From assembly GCA_001600455.1 (NCBI GenBank), contig BCKC01000011.1, positions 1,367,290-1,431,289 on the forward strand: a stretch of DNA of 64,000 bases, given 5' to 3'. Both the position numbers and the translations under genes were made by a program. Positions within the stretch are counted from its first letter, which is position 1; each line of letters begins with the position of its first letter. The notes beneath the pieces are model-generated. The model had not been told where the DNA came from. It saw only the letters and a program-made list of their open reading frames with translations, and made no database searches. Positions 44,755 to 55,977 of this stretch are shown here, piece by piece. Source of the stretch: Endocalyx cinctus. Its lineage: Eukaryota; Ascomycota; Sordariomycetes; Amphisphaeriales; Apiosporaceae.

Positions 44755-45756
44755 TTACCACTTCATCTCGTGAGGCTTGTCGCCCTTTCGCAGGCTGAAA
44801 GAGCTAGCAAGGTAGCTGGCAAGCATGTCCACCTTCTTAATGTTGGCAATCAGAGGCTTGTCAATGGTCTTCTGGTCTGCCGCTCGGCTGCTGCTGATCT
44901 CCTTCTTCTGTAAAATTAAATTCAAGTCAGTCTCTTATTCGTTATATATAATTTTTCTCTTTTCTTTATTGCGAGTAGGTATATAAATCTCGAATATTTT
45001 CCGTACCTGTGGCTTCTCGCCCTGCTTGAAGAAAGCTTCCTCGCTCGCCTTGTCCTTGACTGTGTCTCGGGCGAAGTACTTGGGTTGTGCGACTTCGTCA
45101 ATCTTGCTCTGATCCAGACCGGAGAGGTCAATCGTCTGCGAGGTGGCGATGACGTATCGGGCGTTGACTCGTCGAAGGGGGACACCGTTGATCTTGAAGG
45201 GACCGGTGACGAGAAGGACACCCTGGTCGAGGTTCTTGAGGAGGACTACGCGCTTGCCTCGGAATCGACCAGCTAGGAGAATGAGGACGGTACCGGGTTG
45301 AAGGGACTTTCTCGGCGCCCAAGCTCGGATGGCCTTGCGGACCTGTTGATTGAAGAACCGTTAGCAACGAGGTTTCAAGTCATATTTCTGATGTTCGCTG
45401 CCGAAGATTTTAAATGGATCGTGACTGTGTCATTTTATTATATTTCCCCCTTCTCCTGCACTGAATCTTCATTGAAACCAAATAATCGGAGTGTTTCCCA
45501 TGTCATTTTTTTTTCCCTCGCCACAGACTTCTTTCCACCTCAACTTTGAAGTCGTAACTCGTCATGGTTTATATGGATAGACTCGTGATAGGATATCGAG
45601 TTCATATAAATGAATAAATAAAAATTTTGTATCGTAACTCACCGTCTTCGGCTGTGGCTCATCCTCGGCAGGGTACCACTTCTGGGCCTTCTGGGAATGG
45701 TGAGGGACCTCCCGGGTCGACTTTCCGAACGTCTTCTTTGTGCTCGGCTGCGACAT
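44755..45756 (-). CDS. rpl6: 60S ribosomal protein L6 (eL6)
   Basis: Three exons, 45756-45643, 45342-45007 and 44907-44755, encode 200 aa. eL6 is a eukaryote-specific large-subunit protein that binds expansion segments of 25S rRNA. The family core is unmistakable: [17 protein letters not shown] near the start, [42 protein letters not shown] and [10 protein letters not shown], with [14 protein letters not shown] at the end. The first intron is 300 nt, long for this window, and the second 99 nt. I looked for snoRNA box C/D words in the long intron and found no convincing pair. The acidic N-terminal tail is shorter than in animals, as usual in fungi. Confidence 0.95.
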
Positions 45757-46455
45757 TGTGAAGGTTGTGGAATTGTTGTGGTGGTATAAAGGGGAGAGTG
45801 AATCTCGTTGTTGAGTTTAGATTTCGAGGTTCAGAAAATCAAGCGCGAAAAGATCACACACAATCAATCAATCAATTAGTTGTGGGTTTAGGCGAAGCCC
45901 TGGAGCCACATGAAAATTAGTGGTCGTTGTTTATGTAAAAAGTGGGGTGATTAAAAGATTCCAAGATTGTCAGATTAGATAAGCATTTGCATGTCCGTGC
46001 GCATTTCTCAATTTGTGTGGCTGAGAAGTATCATTAGCCACACATACACTTTACTACTGAATAATAGTAAGTACTTAGTAAATGCTTAATATTCATTTGA
46101 AGAGGTATGTGATGGATATGCCATCCAACGTTATCTTCTTAAACGTAATATTAAATAAGCAAGGTAAAAGCTTCCAATGACGAAGCTACAGCTGCAGCCT
46201 GTCAGTCAATTCAGTGTGTACTGCTACTTGCTGGATTACACTTACCTAGCAGCCCAGGTTTATATTGTACATCATTTGTATAGGCTTACAACTACATAAA
46301 CGAACCCAGAGCTTTGTCAACTAGACAACAAACATACCAAACATTTTCCGTACATCAGTGGTAACGAAGAAATAATCAATACCAATATCTTCGCATCTTT
46401 ATCGAGATAATCCTCTTCCTCTTCTTACAACATACAACTCGGCCGACTTGCAATC
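45757..46455. other. Intergenic, shared divergent promoter (eL6 / rpn13)
   Basis: This 0.7-kb AT-rich gap separates divergent starts. A CAAT repeat occurs at 45862-45875. No gene is visible. Confidence 0.55.
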
Positions 46456-48092
46456 ATGTCGATAGCTCCCATAATAACCTTCAAGGCCGGTATATGCGAT
46501 GTTGACGTCAGTCCGCTCTCTTCTCTCAGTTATACATACATATTTCCATTGTCTATCCAATATAAGAAATAAGAGAAGATGACGATTGTGTATTAACAAA
46601 TATCCTAGAGCTCATCAAAACCGTACAAGATTAAGCCTTCAACTAAGCCCGGATACATTTATCTATACTCAGAAGATGGTAGGTCATATATATTTGCTAC
46701 CCAAATGATTTCTAGTTATTAACGTGACCATGTGCCTCAACAGACCTCATCCACTTCTGTTGGCGAGAGCGTAGTGCCCCCTTAGATCAACCCGAGTTAG
46801 ACCTGGTAATGGTACCGACCGATGGTCAGTTCCTACCGCATGAACCGTCGAGAGATGCCGCTTCGTCCACCAAAACCAACGGCCGTATCTTCATTCTCAA
46901 GTTTATGTCTTCGTCGCAACGACATCTCTTTTGGCTACAATCAAAGCCTCAGGGCCGCAACGGTGACCCGACCTGGTTTAGCCCTCGAGATCGTAAGATT
47001 GGCGAAATTGTACATAACCTCCTTCAGGGCGAGGAAGTCGACGTTACCCGTGAACTAGCCAACATCAGCAACGATAACGATGACCGGCGGGATGGCGATG
47101 ACGATACTACTATGGAAGATGTTGAAGGTCGTGGCGATCCTAACGAGCCTCACGGAGGTAGCGGAGGTGCCGGCGCTGGCGCCACTGGCGGGGATGTGCG
47201 AGAAGAGGGAGAAGAAGCCAGGGAGGGAGGAGCTGATGGAGCTAGAGCGTAGGTGATGACTTCTCCTTTGCGTGATTGCATCATATTTCGAATATGGATA
47301 ACCTCAGGAGGAGGAAGTGCACGTGCCGAATTTCGGCGCAAGATGATGGGGTCAAAAGACAAGTAAAAATTCAAACGGCACAAAACGACTACCCGAACGT
47401 CATATCATTATGCGAGAGGGCTAGCATGTACTACTAGACATCATCTCATAATGAGAAGAAATGTTTCCACTACATTAAGCTCATGCATTACCTTTTTTTT
47501 CCAAACAAATTCGTCACATTAGGGTCATGCGCTGACTTGTTTTTCTAGTGCCGCTTCTGATGTTCCCGATGCTGCTACGGCTGTGAGAAATTTCTTAAAT
47601 TCATTGAAAGGAAACGCCAGTTCGGGAGGAGGAAGCCAAGGACAGGACAAACTCTACCCACTTTTATCAGATCTCCTCACTCCACCGGTCACGGTTCCTA
47701 TGGCCCGAACCACGACCGAGGAAGAGATCGATAATCTCCTCAACTTCCTCCCCCCAGCGGTTCTCGTCCTTTCCCAGCAAGGCAGTTCGGGGGGTAGCAG
47801 CACATCAGAACCCACCCCAGCCGCTGTCGAAGCAGCCAAGGCGGCCATGAGTCTCGGCCAGAAGAAGGCGCTGGTCGAGAAGGTGCTCCGCAGTCCGCAG
47901 TTCCATCAGAGCCTCACAAGTCTGACTATGGCACTTCGAGACGGCGGTCTTCCCACCGTTGCCGATGCGCTAGCAGTCAAGGTGGAGAATAACGGGTACT
48001 TGAAAGGTAGTCAAATGCCTCTGGGTGGTGGAGAAGCAGTGGAAGCTTTCGTCGAAGGCGTTAAGAAGATGATGCAGGAAAACAAGAAATAA
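46456..48092 (+). CDS. rpn13: 26S proteasome ubiquitin receptor Rpn13 (ADRM1)
   Basis: Four exons, 46456-46506, 46609-46678, 46744-47248 and 47549-48092, join in phase to give 389 aa. Rpn13 sits on Rpn2 at the top of the proteasome lid and base, binds ubiquitin chains with its Pru domain, and recruits the deubiquitinase Uch37 where that is present. The Pru domain (1-130) has ITFKAGICDVD, KPSTKPGYIYLYSED, IHFCWRERS, DGRIFILKF-like KTNGRIFILKFMSSSQRHLFWLQSK and GDPTWFSPRD. A Gly/Asp-rich linker follows. The C-terminal DEUBAD-like domain (about 270-385) includes LYPLLSDLLTPP, EEEIDNLLNFLPP and KKALVEKVLRSPQFHQSLTSLTMALRDGGLPTVA. Presence of that domain suggests Uch37 binding. The first donor GTCAGT is unusual, and the third intron is 300 nt. 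Confidence 0.92.
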
Positions 48093-48736
48093 TTCATCGG
48101 AGACTTTGAATAACCTGGATAGTGATAAGTCGGTGTCTTAAGGTATAGAAGCCCTCGTATCCTACGGAATATAGATTGGACGGGTCCGCCAGGATAAAAT
48201 GATGGATCCTGCGTCTGGAATATTTTTCAGTGTGACCTGCTTGGTTCTCACGACTAGAATGTTTGTTACTTCGCATGAAATATGATGACCACTGACGATC
48301 AATATTTAATAGTACTTCAGTGTCTGTTATGGGTCTAAATCAAGCAGGTGAGGTGTTCTCCGACCTTTCGCGTGGAGTTTTTCCAGCTTTGCATATATCG
48401 CAAAATCTCCCAGAGCAAAATGAATGCAGTCATTGAAAGGGATAAAATATGTAAGTGCTCATATTAAATAATCTACTTGAGGGAAAGTGAAGAATATAAT
48501 ACCAATGGTTTTCAAGAAGAAAACAATAAAAAAATAAAAAAACAGGGTTGTCGCCACATCTAAACTAACCCTGATCTATGATTTGGCTACAGTGTTTTTA
48601 TATTTCTCCCGATGGAAAAGTTTGGTGGAGCGGGAGTGTCTAAGAGGGTAAAGGCAGAGTGTGACAAAAGTGAGCTAATTGACCTGTCCGTGGATTCCTT
48701 ATTGATTAGAAGACTTCGAAACTTGATCTCGACCTC
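48093..48736. other. Intergenic, between convergent 3' ends
   Basis: This 0.64-kb gap lies between rpn13 and the small minus-strand gene at 48737. Nothing is recognisable. Confidence 0.55.
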
Positions 48737-49225
48737 TTAATACCAGGGGAGCTTCCGCCTCCATACCTCATCCTCCTCCGCGAGCCTAGCTCTCCGGGCG
48801 TCCTCCATGATCTCCTCCTCGGTGCGTACGCGAATAGGAGTCTCGCAACCCCTGAGGCCGATGAACCGGCCGATCTTGCGCCTCTTCTCCTCGAGGGAGA
48901 CGTCGGACGACCAGGTGATCGGGCACGGGTAGAACGAAGTCCACTCGCACGGGGTTCGCTGGTGGTAGAAGTGCGCGAGCTCCTCCAGCTGCGCGTCCGT
49001 GAGGAGCCAGAAGTTCAGTAGCGTTCCCGGGAAGGACGGGTGGATCTCCCCCGTCGTTAACTGTACCAGCGGCGCTAGCGGGAGGGCCATCCGTCGGAGC
49101 TTTTCCCGGAACGCGGAGTCGTGCGTCGACCGTCGCTCGCCTAGCATAGGGGGAGGGTTTTGTCGCTGAGGCGATGGTGGCGGCTGGTTAGAGTTCGCAT
49201 TGTTGTGTGTTGTCTGATTCTCCAT
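48737..49225 (-). CDS. Small unrecognised fungal protein, 162 aa
   Basis: One uninterrupted frame of 163 codons. The in-frame start further upstream (49339) would add a Lys-rich artefact from poly(T), so the ATG at 49223-49225 (MENQTTHNN) is preferred. The N-terminal 40 residues are Asn/Pro/Gln-rich and disordered. The rest looks like one compact helical domain: LLNFWLLTDAQLEELAHFYHQRTP, WTSFYPCPITW and RRKIGRFIGLRGCETP, then a charged helix ending LPWY. I have seen similar uncharacterised proteins across ascomycetes but can give no function. Its GC content is higher than that of the flanks, in keeping with coding sequence. Confidence 0.75.
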   Translation of the reverse strand: MENQTTHNNANSNQPPPSPQRQNPPPMLGERRSTHDSAFREKLRRMALPLAPLVQLTTGEIHPSFPGTLLNFWLLTDAQLEELAHFYHQRTPCEWTSFYPCPITWSSDVSLEEKRRKIGRFIGLRGCETPIRVRTEEEIMEDARRARLAEEDEVWRRKLPWY

Positions 49226-50193
49226 CTGGGATGAGAGGCTGTGGCCTTTTTTTCTTATTGTTTTTTTTTTTCCCTCCTTTAAAAAAAAAGCGTATAAATG
49301 ATAAAAAACGAGTTTTTTTTTTTTTTTTTTATTGAGCAAGCTCGTACTTTGTATATGTACGGTGTCTGTGAATTGCTTGCCTGACTAAACTGACTGGCTT
49401 TGCTTGTATATGCGTGAGTCGTCCCAACAGTTCGGACGTATTGTATGAATCAGCTGCGGAAGAGAATAAATCTCAAACTTAAAGTAATAGATAATATTGT
49501 ATGATATTTGAAAATTCAAAGTAGAAAGCTTGAATCAACCGATACTTTTTCTTCTTCTTCTTTCTTTTGCTCCCTTTCTTGTTGAATATAGTAGGGCGTT
49601 CCTCTGCTTTGCGGGTTGATAATATTTCGGCCTTCGACGTTGATGTCTAGCCGCCAGCAGCTACAAATAGAATGATAAAAAAAAATTGAAATGTGATATA
49701 GGGGAACTCTTACGAGGGAGAATGAGCACTTGAGAGGGTCTATAATAAATACGCAGCTGCTGGATATAGGACACGGGAAGAATCGCTTCGAAGATTGCAT
49801 GAGGCGAGTTGGCTCTTCTTGTATGTGCTAGGATGGTGGCTACATTTTCTTTGATCATCACTCGACGACTTTCGTCTATTACGATCCGGTCAAATCGCTC
49901 TTTGTCTACTTGAGCTATCATATAAGCGACGGGGTTTTGTCTAGAACATTTTCTTTGACACTTAGATAATTCAATAAAAGATATAAAATAATACGGTACA
50001 AAAGGGATGAAAAAAAAGACATCATTAAACGGATCGGGATACGTGACCCTGGATGATTCTTGGCCAGCATTCTCGTGTCACAATGACCTTACTTGTTTAT
50101 AAAACTTATTCAACGCCTCAACTCCCGACGGTAAACATCTAAATTGATTGGACTTGATTGAAGTCTCCTTGTTCGTGTATTTTATTGTCTTTC
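49226..50193. other. Intergenic with possible unrecognised coding remnant
   Basis: This 0.97-kb gap lies between the small gene and orc3, both on the minus strand. T-runs at 49260-49335 adjoin the small gene. The segment 49516-49990 has coding-like frames on the minus strand, described separately. Confidence 0.5.
49516..49990 (-). other. Possible short coding segment or decayed gene
   Basis: On the minus strand a frame running from about 49990 through an ATG at 49921 reads NPVAYMIAQVDKERFDR, then ANSPHAIFEAILPVSY, which has the look of real protein. A GTAAGAG donor and TTGTAG acceptor near 49727 and 49671 could lead to a second coding-like frame (RLDINVEGRNIINPQSRGTP) ending at 49516. The phases do not match at those sites, so the segment may be a pseudogene or my join may be wrong. 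Confidence 0.25.
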
Positions 50194-52558
50194 TCAAAGT
50201 CCCTTCCATGCAAGCTTCGCGACGTGATCGGCTTTCTTCCTACTTTGCTTGACAAAGCCTAGGGACCTTAATTCCGACAATCCACGATAAAACAAAACAA
50301 GCGCTGCGCGCTCATCGAGTTCTTCTTCATTGCCCTCGCCGACAATGGCATAATACGCAGACCAAAGATCGGCGACGTTGATGAGCGAGCCGGTCTCGAG
50401 GTATAATTGAAAAAGAATCGCGGTGGCGGGAAGTGTTGCCGTAATCTGATCGGCGGCCGTTTTGCAGCAAGAACAGCCCAGGTAGCCATGTGGTCGAGAT
50501 AATGCTCGTTCGATAACGATCCTGGGCCGAGGAACGAGTACATCCTTGTATGGGGCCTTTGAATCATAAAACCATATTTCATAGAATGGTGTATCTATTG
50601 CGCTATGGCTGCGCAGCATGACTTGAAATATATCGATAAGCTGATCTATCAGGGTGGTGTACGATTTGTCCTCGTCTGTGAGTGCTGCTGTATCTTGACT
50701 AAGCTGCACTTTTTGAGCCACAACGGTAGTACGTAACATTTTACTTTGCCCGGTGTATTTGCTTCGGAGTTCATGACCACTCTCCTTGGCCAGTTCTTGT
50801 AGACGCTTGATGTCAGCTAGAATATTAGAAAGCTTGGCCACCTCTTCGGTAACGTCTGTCCAGGTGGCCAAACCCAGAGCTTCATCACCATACTCAACAG
50901 TGTGTAGGACTTGAGTCAAGAATGCTATGCTATTATCGGGTTGCATTCGCTTGATCGACTCAACGAATAAATCGCCCTGTTGAGAAAGGTCCACACCGTG
51001 TCGGAGAGCATCCAAGTAAAACTGGGAGAACACACCGGGCAGAGTCTCACCAATGGTCAATATGCCGAGTATATGTAAAATGGTGGCTACCCATTGACGA
51101 GATTTTTGAATACTTTGTCGGACATAGGTTTGGAGATGTCGATCATCGGCTAGGAGTAAGCGAGCTTGGTGTAAGTCGCCTGAATCAACGAGTTTCTCCG
51201 TATGCCGACGAAATGACGGTAGACATCGTAGCAATTCAATATACTCTTGCTGAAGCTTGTCTACATCAGTCTTCTCGGATAAAAGTATAGTTAATGGATT
51301 GGCATAAAAGTGACACATATACGCATACTTTAAACAAGTTTTAGCTATAGTTCAGTATAAGTTTAGCAGTTGGATGACCTACCTTCAATGAGTTCACGAA
51401 ATCCGGAATACTTGCAACTTGGTCACGTTGGCGGGATAATATATTATGTATCAGAGACGGGCCGAGCCGAATTGGGGCATCTACGTGAGCAACGGCAGTT
51501 TTGAACATCTTGTCAATGATTGAGGCGGACTGCTCGACGTCAAATTGATCACCATACAAGGACTGGCACGTTGATTTCAACAAGCGTGCCTCGAACAACT
51601 CAACAGAAGTAGCAACTCCGAATAGAAGCGCGAACGGGATTCGATCGAGCCATGAGCTGAAACGACTCGAAGGTTAGCTTAGCGTGAGATAAGGCAAGAG
51701 TAGGTTGGGATATCACCTCAGGAGTGAAATCAAGTCTGATAATAGACCACTGTCAAAGCCTTCACTATCTTGACATGCGATGACGATATATTTGTATGGT
51801 TGAGATTTGAGGTGTGCATGAACAGCTTCGAGATCGTAGTTTAGATATTTGCGTCCCTATCTTCCGATCAGCGCGCGTTTAAGATTTATCATTAAAGAGA
51901 TTAGCTTTTAGGCATACATCTTTTGTCACATCAAGATCGGTGTGATCAGAATCATCACCATCGTTGGTTAACACCTGATGAATAACCTTCTTCAGAAGAG
52001 ATTTCAAATTGGACGCATCTCTAGATCTTAGCCTCACAACTTTTGCGTTGATTTGAGACTGCAAGACCTCGGAGAGCTGCTCGAATAGCAGGTCTTGGGA
52101 GGATAGATTTGGCCCCGTTATAATGAACCCAGAAGGTATCTTCTTGGTCAATACACGACTAGAAGCATCTTGTAAGAATGAGGTGACTTCCCGTAAAGTG
52201 GACTGGTTTGCGTCACGCAGAACCTTTTGGACTCTGTCTTTGATCTCGGACCAAGCGGCTTCAAACAGGTCCTTTCGTAAGCTTGTACACTTCTCCTTCT
52301 CGGCCCCATCGAGCAAGGGCTGAAAAGCTAGTGAATGAGAGGTAGTCTGGTTATGTGATACTTTATTTGTCTTGGTCTTATTCACCTTCCTTCGTTTAGC
52401 AAGTCGGGATCCATCTTCAATTGCTTCATCTGATGGATTGAAGATATAGGCCGACTAATAATTATTAACTACCGGTAAGTTTATGATTTGCGTGTAGGGA
52501 AACTCACCTGGTGTTGTCTTTCTTCGTAGCCTTGATCAAGATCATCATACAAAGCCAT
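50194..52558 (-). CDS. orc3: Origin recognition complex subunit 3 (Orc3)
   Basis: Five exons, 52558-52508, 52454-51918, 51856-51717, 51656-51383 and 51327-50194, join in phase to give 711 aa. Orc3 is a structural subunit of the six-protein complex that marks replication origins and loads MCM with Cdc6. The N-terminus MALYDDLDQGYEERQHQ is acidic and followed by a basic KRRKVNKTK patch. The degenerate AAA-like domain includes IPSGFIITGPNLSSQDLLFEQL, where the Walker A lacks the usual Gly-Lys-Thr, and YKYIVIACQDSEGFDSGLLSDLISLL. Orc3 is known to lack ATPase residues, so this is expected. The helical insert lies in the middle. The C-terminal winged helix holds NVADLWSAYYAIVGEG and ALVLFYRGLSELRSLGFVKQSRKKADHVAKLAWKG. 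Length is normal. Confidence 0.92.
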
Positions 52559-53062
52559 TGGACATATACCTAGGTACTAGGTAGAATATCTCTTCCTAAA
52601 GTCGGAATGACTGTTACTTATATACATAAAACTAGCGAGACGCGTTAATCGCGTTGGCAGGTTGGCGGATTCGGAAGATTCTACCGTATTAAGTAAATAC
52701 CTAGGTACCTAAACCTTAGGTAGTTACCTTGTAATAGTACAGTAGAATCAATTATTATAACGGTAATTTTTAAGGGGCAGGGGTAAAAATAAAGAACTAG
52801 GCCTTAAAAATACAGGTCGAATTAGCGATAATGATAAGATAAGATACTGGAATAGATAGATAAAATTATCTTTTACCATCTACATCATCTCCCACCTTAG
52901 GGTTGAAGAAAAGATTTTATAGGAACATTTTAATTCACTTTACTACGTACCATTTTCTTTTTTAATAAAAAGAGGTTTACATTCGCTATGTATTACTGAA
53001 GAAGAAAAAAGTTTATTGTAAATCTTTATTTATTATTATTAATATTTATTGTATTAATTATC
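52559..53062. other. Intergenic, shared divergent promoter (orc3 / PPR gene)
   Basis: This 0.5-kb very AT-rich gap separates divergent starts. It has TACCTAGGTAC words at 52568 and 52700. No other feature is seen. Confidence 0.6.
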
Positions 53063-55471
53063 ATGATCCTTTCGAAAGCTCCTTTGAAAATAAGACCTGG
53101 TCAGTTTATTTGCAGGTCTTGTCTATCTAAGCTACAGACCCGATCGCCTTTTAGACCATTGCGTACTCGATCTTTTTCAAAACTCGCGTCGATCCGACAA
53201 CAGCAAAAACAGACACCCAAGGATACAGAATCTGAACGTCAAAAAGTTCTAAAAGCTTTAGGGTTATTGAATACGAAAGAAGGGGTCGAGATCAAGTATT
53301 TTGAGCAAGAAGGAAGAAATGGTCGGCTACGTCGTCTCCGGGATGAAGATGAGTTTAACAACTCCGCGGACACTGATGATAAGGACGTCGACTCTCTGTT
53401 GAAAAAATTAGAATCCCAATTGGAAAATGCCAACCAACTTGTTAAAACTATCCAAGAAAAAGGCGGGGAGGAAGAAGCGTACGCGTTACGGAATCAATTT
53501 ACCGCCGATGGTCTTGAAACAGAAGAAACCAGTCGAGATCATACACGTGTAGTCAAAGGAGATATGCTGCTGCAAGTAAATTCATGGCCCCGAGGCGGCC
53601 ACTATGCTATCACTGCCCTGAACAGGGTCATACAAAAATACGCGAGAATGCTCGACAGGGGCGCAGCCACCTTTGATCGTATTGAGCTGGTTTGGCGCCG
53701 TTACAACGTAGCCCGCCCATTTTTGAGGCAGCAATGGAATAAAGTCCCTCCAGCCACTTGGCAATTTTTGTGGGATGTCATTACGGCGGAATACCAATTT
53801 AACAAAAATCGCATGTCACATGCCTTCTTGCTTGCAAAAGATATGCAAGAGGCCGGCGTGACTCTGAAAGACGACCAACTACTCCTTGATATCGAAGCTA
53901 TGTTCATAAACGGTCTCAAGGATAAGGCCCTCGAAACTCACCGGCGAAACGTCACTACTCTCGGGGCTAACCCTGAGACGTTCATACCCTTTTGGCAGCT
54001 CGGGTTTCGTATGCACTGTTTAAATGAAGATTTAGAAAGGGCTGAGCGAGTTCTCGATACGATTGAAAAATCTCCCTATGCAAAGACTCCTCGGTTAGTT
54101 CTCCCGTTAATCCAACTCTATGCTCGGAATCCTGAAAATGCCGAGAAGGCCTTTGAGCTATTCAGGCGCATGCGCGCCGAATTAGGAGACTCGGTCACGA
54201 TCGAAGACTTTGATAAAGTTATCTCGTACTTCCTGATTTCCGGGCAAACAGAACATGCTCTGGTAGTCTTTGTCGACATGATGACGGCGGGTACCATTAA
54301 ACCAAATGAACGCATAGACTATCGAAAATTCAACAACCCCTTCTTCTTCGGCAAATGGTTGAGCCGACTCCTACATCACAATGACCTAGCCGGTGCCCAT
54401 AACGTCATCAATTTGATGCAGCGTCGAGGTATCACCCCAGTTGCCATCGCAGCCAACGGAATCATCGGGGCACTTTTGCGGTCCGGTACTGCCAGTGATG
54501 TAGAGATGGCAGAAAATATAGCGTGGATTATGATTAACAACCGCCTAAGGTTTGTTAAACTAAGGAGGAGGATGTCACTTATTGAAACCCTTCGTTTGTA
54601 CGAACCTAGAGAGTTTTGGCCTAAAGCGACGCTGGAAACATTCTCCCTCCTGGCCGAGAATTATACGACGAGACAAAAACATGCAAATATGATCGAGGTA
54701 TGGGAAGCATTGAATGAATCGGAAGTTGCGCCAGACAGCTTCTTGCTCAATCATCTGCTTAAGTCCTGTCTTGAGGACGGGCGCGGCGACCTAGTGCCAG
54801 GTATTTGGGAGAGGTCAGCAAGGGAGTACAACATCAAGCCAGATCCTTGGACTTTCATGTTACTCTGGGGCGCACTGCCGGTAAATCGGATGATAAAACT
54901 ACCGCCTGATATGAGCGGAGATATTGCGGAAGCTCGCAGGTTGTTTCACGATACGCTGAAGTCTATATCCATTTTTTCCGAAGAGGGTATAGACATCAAT
55001 CTTGTGAGACGTATCTTACATTCATTCCGCAAACTTGAAGACCGACTAGGGCTTCTATTGGTATATCGGGCGTTCCGAGAACTCTTAGGCTTTCGGCCAC
55101 CCGACTTTTTAGTTATCGAGATGGAAATCGGAACTACGGACTTAGAGATCCGGGCCCGATCAGACACTGGAAGGAAAAAAATACTTCAGGCTAGGATGAA
55201 AATCGATCATCATTTGGAAGGTGTACGCAAGAGCTTGGTCAATTCAGGCGAAATAAACGAAGGCGAGAGTTTATCGGAAGATGCCAAAGCAGAAGAGACA
55301 GCCAACTATCTGGGACGTCTTCTGGAAGCAGACGTAATCCGTCTCAAGCTCCCGAACCTAGGGGACGAAATCAGACAAGTAGCACAGGAAATGGGACTCG
55401 TAAGTGATAAACAGGTGGAGAAAGTGGCTGGAGGGGGGGCTGAACATAATAACCAGTCGGCAACTACGTAG
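53063..55471 (+). CDS. Mitochondrial pentatricopeptide-repeat (PPR) type protein
   Basis: A single open frame of 802 aa. The N-terminus (MILSKAPLKIRPGQFICRSCLSKLQTR...RSFSKLAS) is basic, lacks acids for the first 40 residues and looks like a mitochondrial presequence with a CxxC pair. An acidic coiled segment follows (60-150). From about 260 on the protein is alpha-helical with PPR-like 35-residue units, such as NAEKAFELFRRMRAELGDSVTIEDFDKVISYFL, HALVVFVDMMTAGTIKPN, AHNVINLMQRRGITPVAIAANGIIGALL and MIEVWEALNESEVAPDSFLLNHLLKSCLEDG. PPR proteins bind organelle RNA and control its processing or translation. Members such as CIA84 assist complex I assembly instead. I cannot pick the specific orthologue. 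Confidence 0.8.
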   Translation: MILSKAPLKIRPGQFICRSCLSKLQTRSPFRPLRTRSFSKLASIRQQQKQTPKDTESERQKVLKALGLLNTKEGVEIKYFEQEGRNGRLRRLRDEDEFNNSADTDDKDVDSLLKKLESQLENANQLVKTIQEKGGEEEAYALRNQFTADGLETEETSRDHTRVVKGDMLLQVNSWPRGGHYAITALNRVIQKYARMLDRGAATFDRIELVWRRYNVARPFLRQQWNKVPPATWQFLWDVITAEYQFNKNRMSHAFLLAKDMQEAGVTLKDDQLLLDIEAMFINGLKDKALETHRRNVTTLGANPETFIPFWQLGFRMHCLNEDLERAERVLDTIEKSPYAKTPRLVLPLIQLYARNPENAEKAFELFRRMRAELGDSVTIEDFDKVISYFLISGQTEHALVVFVDMMTAGTIKPNERIDYRKFNNPFFFGKWLSRLLHHNDLAGAHNVINLMQRRGITPVAIAANGIIGALLRSGTASDVEMAENIAWIMINNRLRFVKLRRRMSLIETLRLYEPREFWPKATLETFSLLAENYTTRQKHANMIEVWEALNESEVAPDSFLLNHLLKSCLEDGRGDLVPGIWERSAREYNIKPDPWTFMLLWGALPVNRMIKLPPDMSGDIAEARRLFHDTLKSISIFSEEGIDINLVRRILHSFRKLEDRLGLLLVYRAFRELLGFRPPDFLVIEMEIGTTDLEIRARSDTGRKKILQARMKIDHHLEGVRKSLVNSGEINEGESLSEDAKAEETANYLGRLLEADVIRLKLPNLGDEIRQVAQEMGLVSDKQVEKVAGGGAEHNNQSATT

Positions 55472-55977
55472 TATTTGTATCTACGCAGTTTCCAATATCT
55501 TGGTTGGCTCATGTACAATAAATTGACGTTTAAGAGACGTGTGTATCCACTATATTCACCATAGCCATATGTAAAATATATAAAGTATATAAAATATGTA
55601 CAATCTACAAGTTAACACCAGGCATAATGGTGAGATTGAGCAGAGTCGAAGTACCTAGGCAGCCTGGCAGTTAGACGTGGTATATACAGTACCTACTCAC
55701 TTACATAAGCTAGTAATAATCCTGGAAGTTACCCTGATACCCATTAATTTCATATTCCGATAAATGGATATCATTCATTGAACAAGATATATTTAATTAA
55801 TAGGTATGTAGAAAAAAAAGCCCTAGAGAAAGTGCACACAACCTAAAAGAATTTAGCCGAGACTTTTTGTAACGCAGTCATTACAACAGCCCACCTGCTT
55901 CCTGTCAAATTATTTTCATCAATTTCATACTCAACAACAATCGGCTTTAAATATCCTAACTTCATAAATAAGAAGAT
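55472..55977. other. Intergenic between tandem genes
   Basis: This 0.5-kb AT-rich gap holds the PPR gene 3' end and the uL10 promoter, with one TACCTAGG-like word near 55650. Confidence 0.55.

Noticed and set aside
45343..45642. Possible intronic snoRNA in the long eL6 intron (and in uL29 intron 2)
   Set aside because: I looked for paired box C (RTGATGA) and box D (CTGA) words on the coding strand and found no full C box in either intron.
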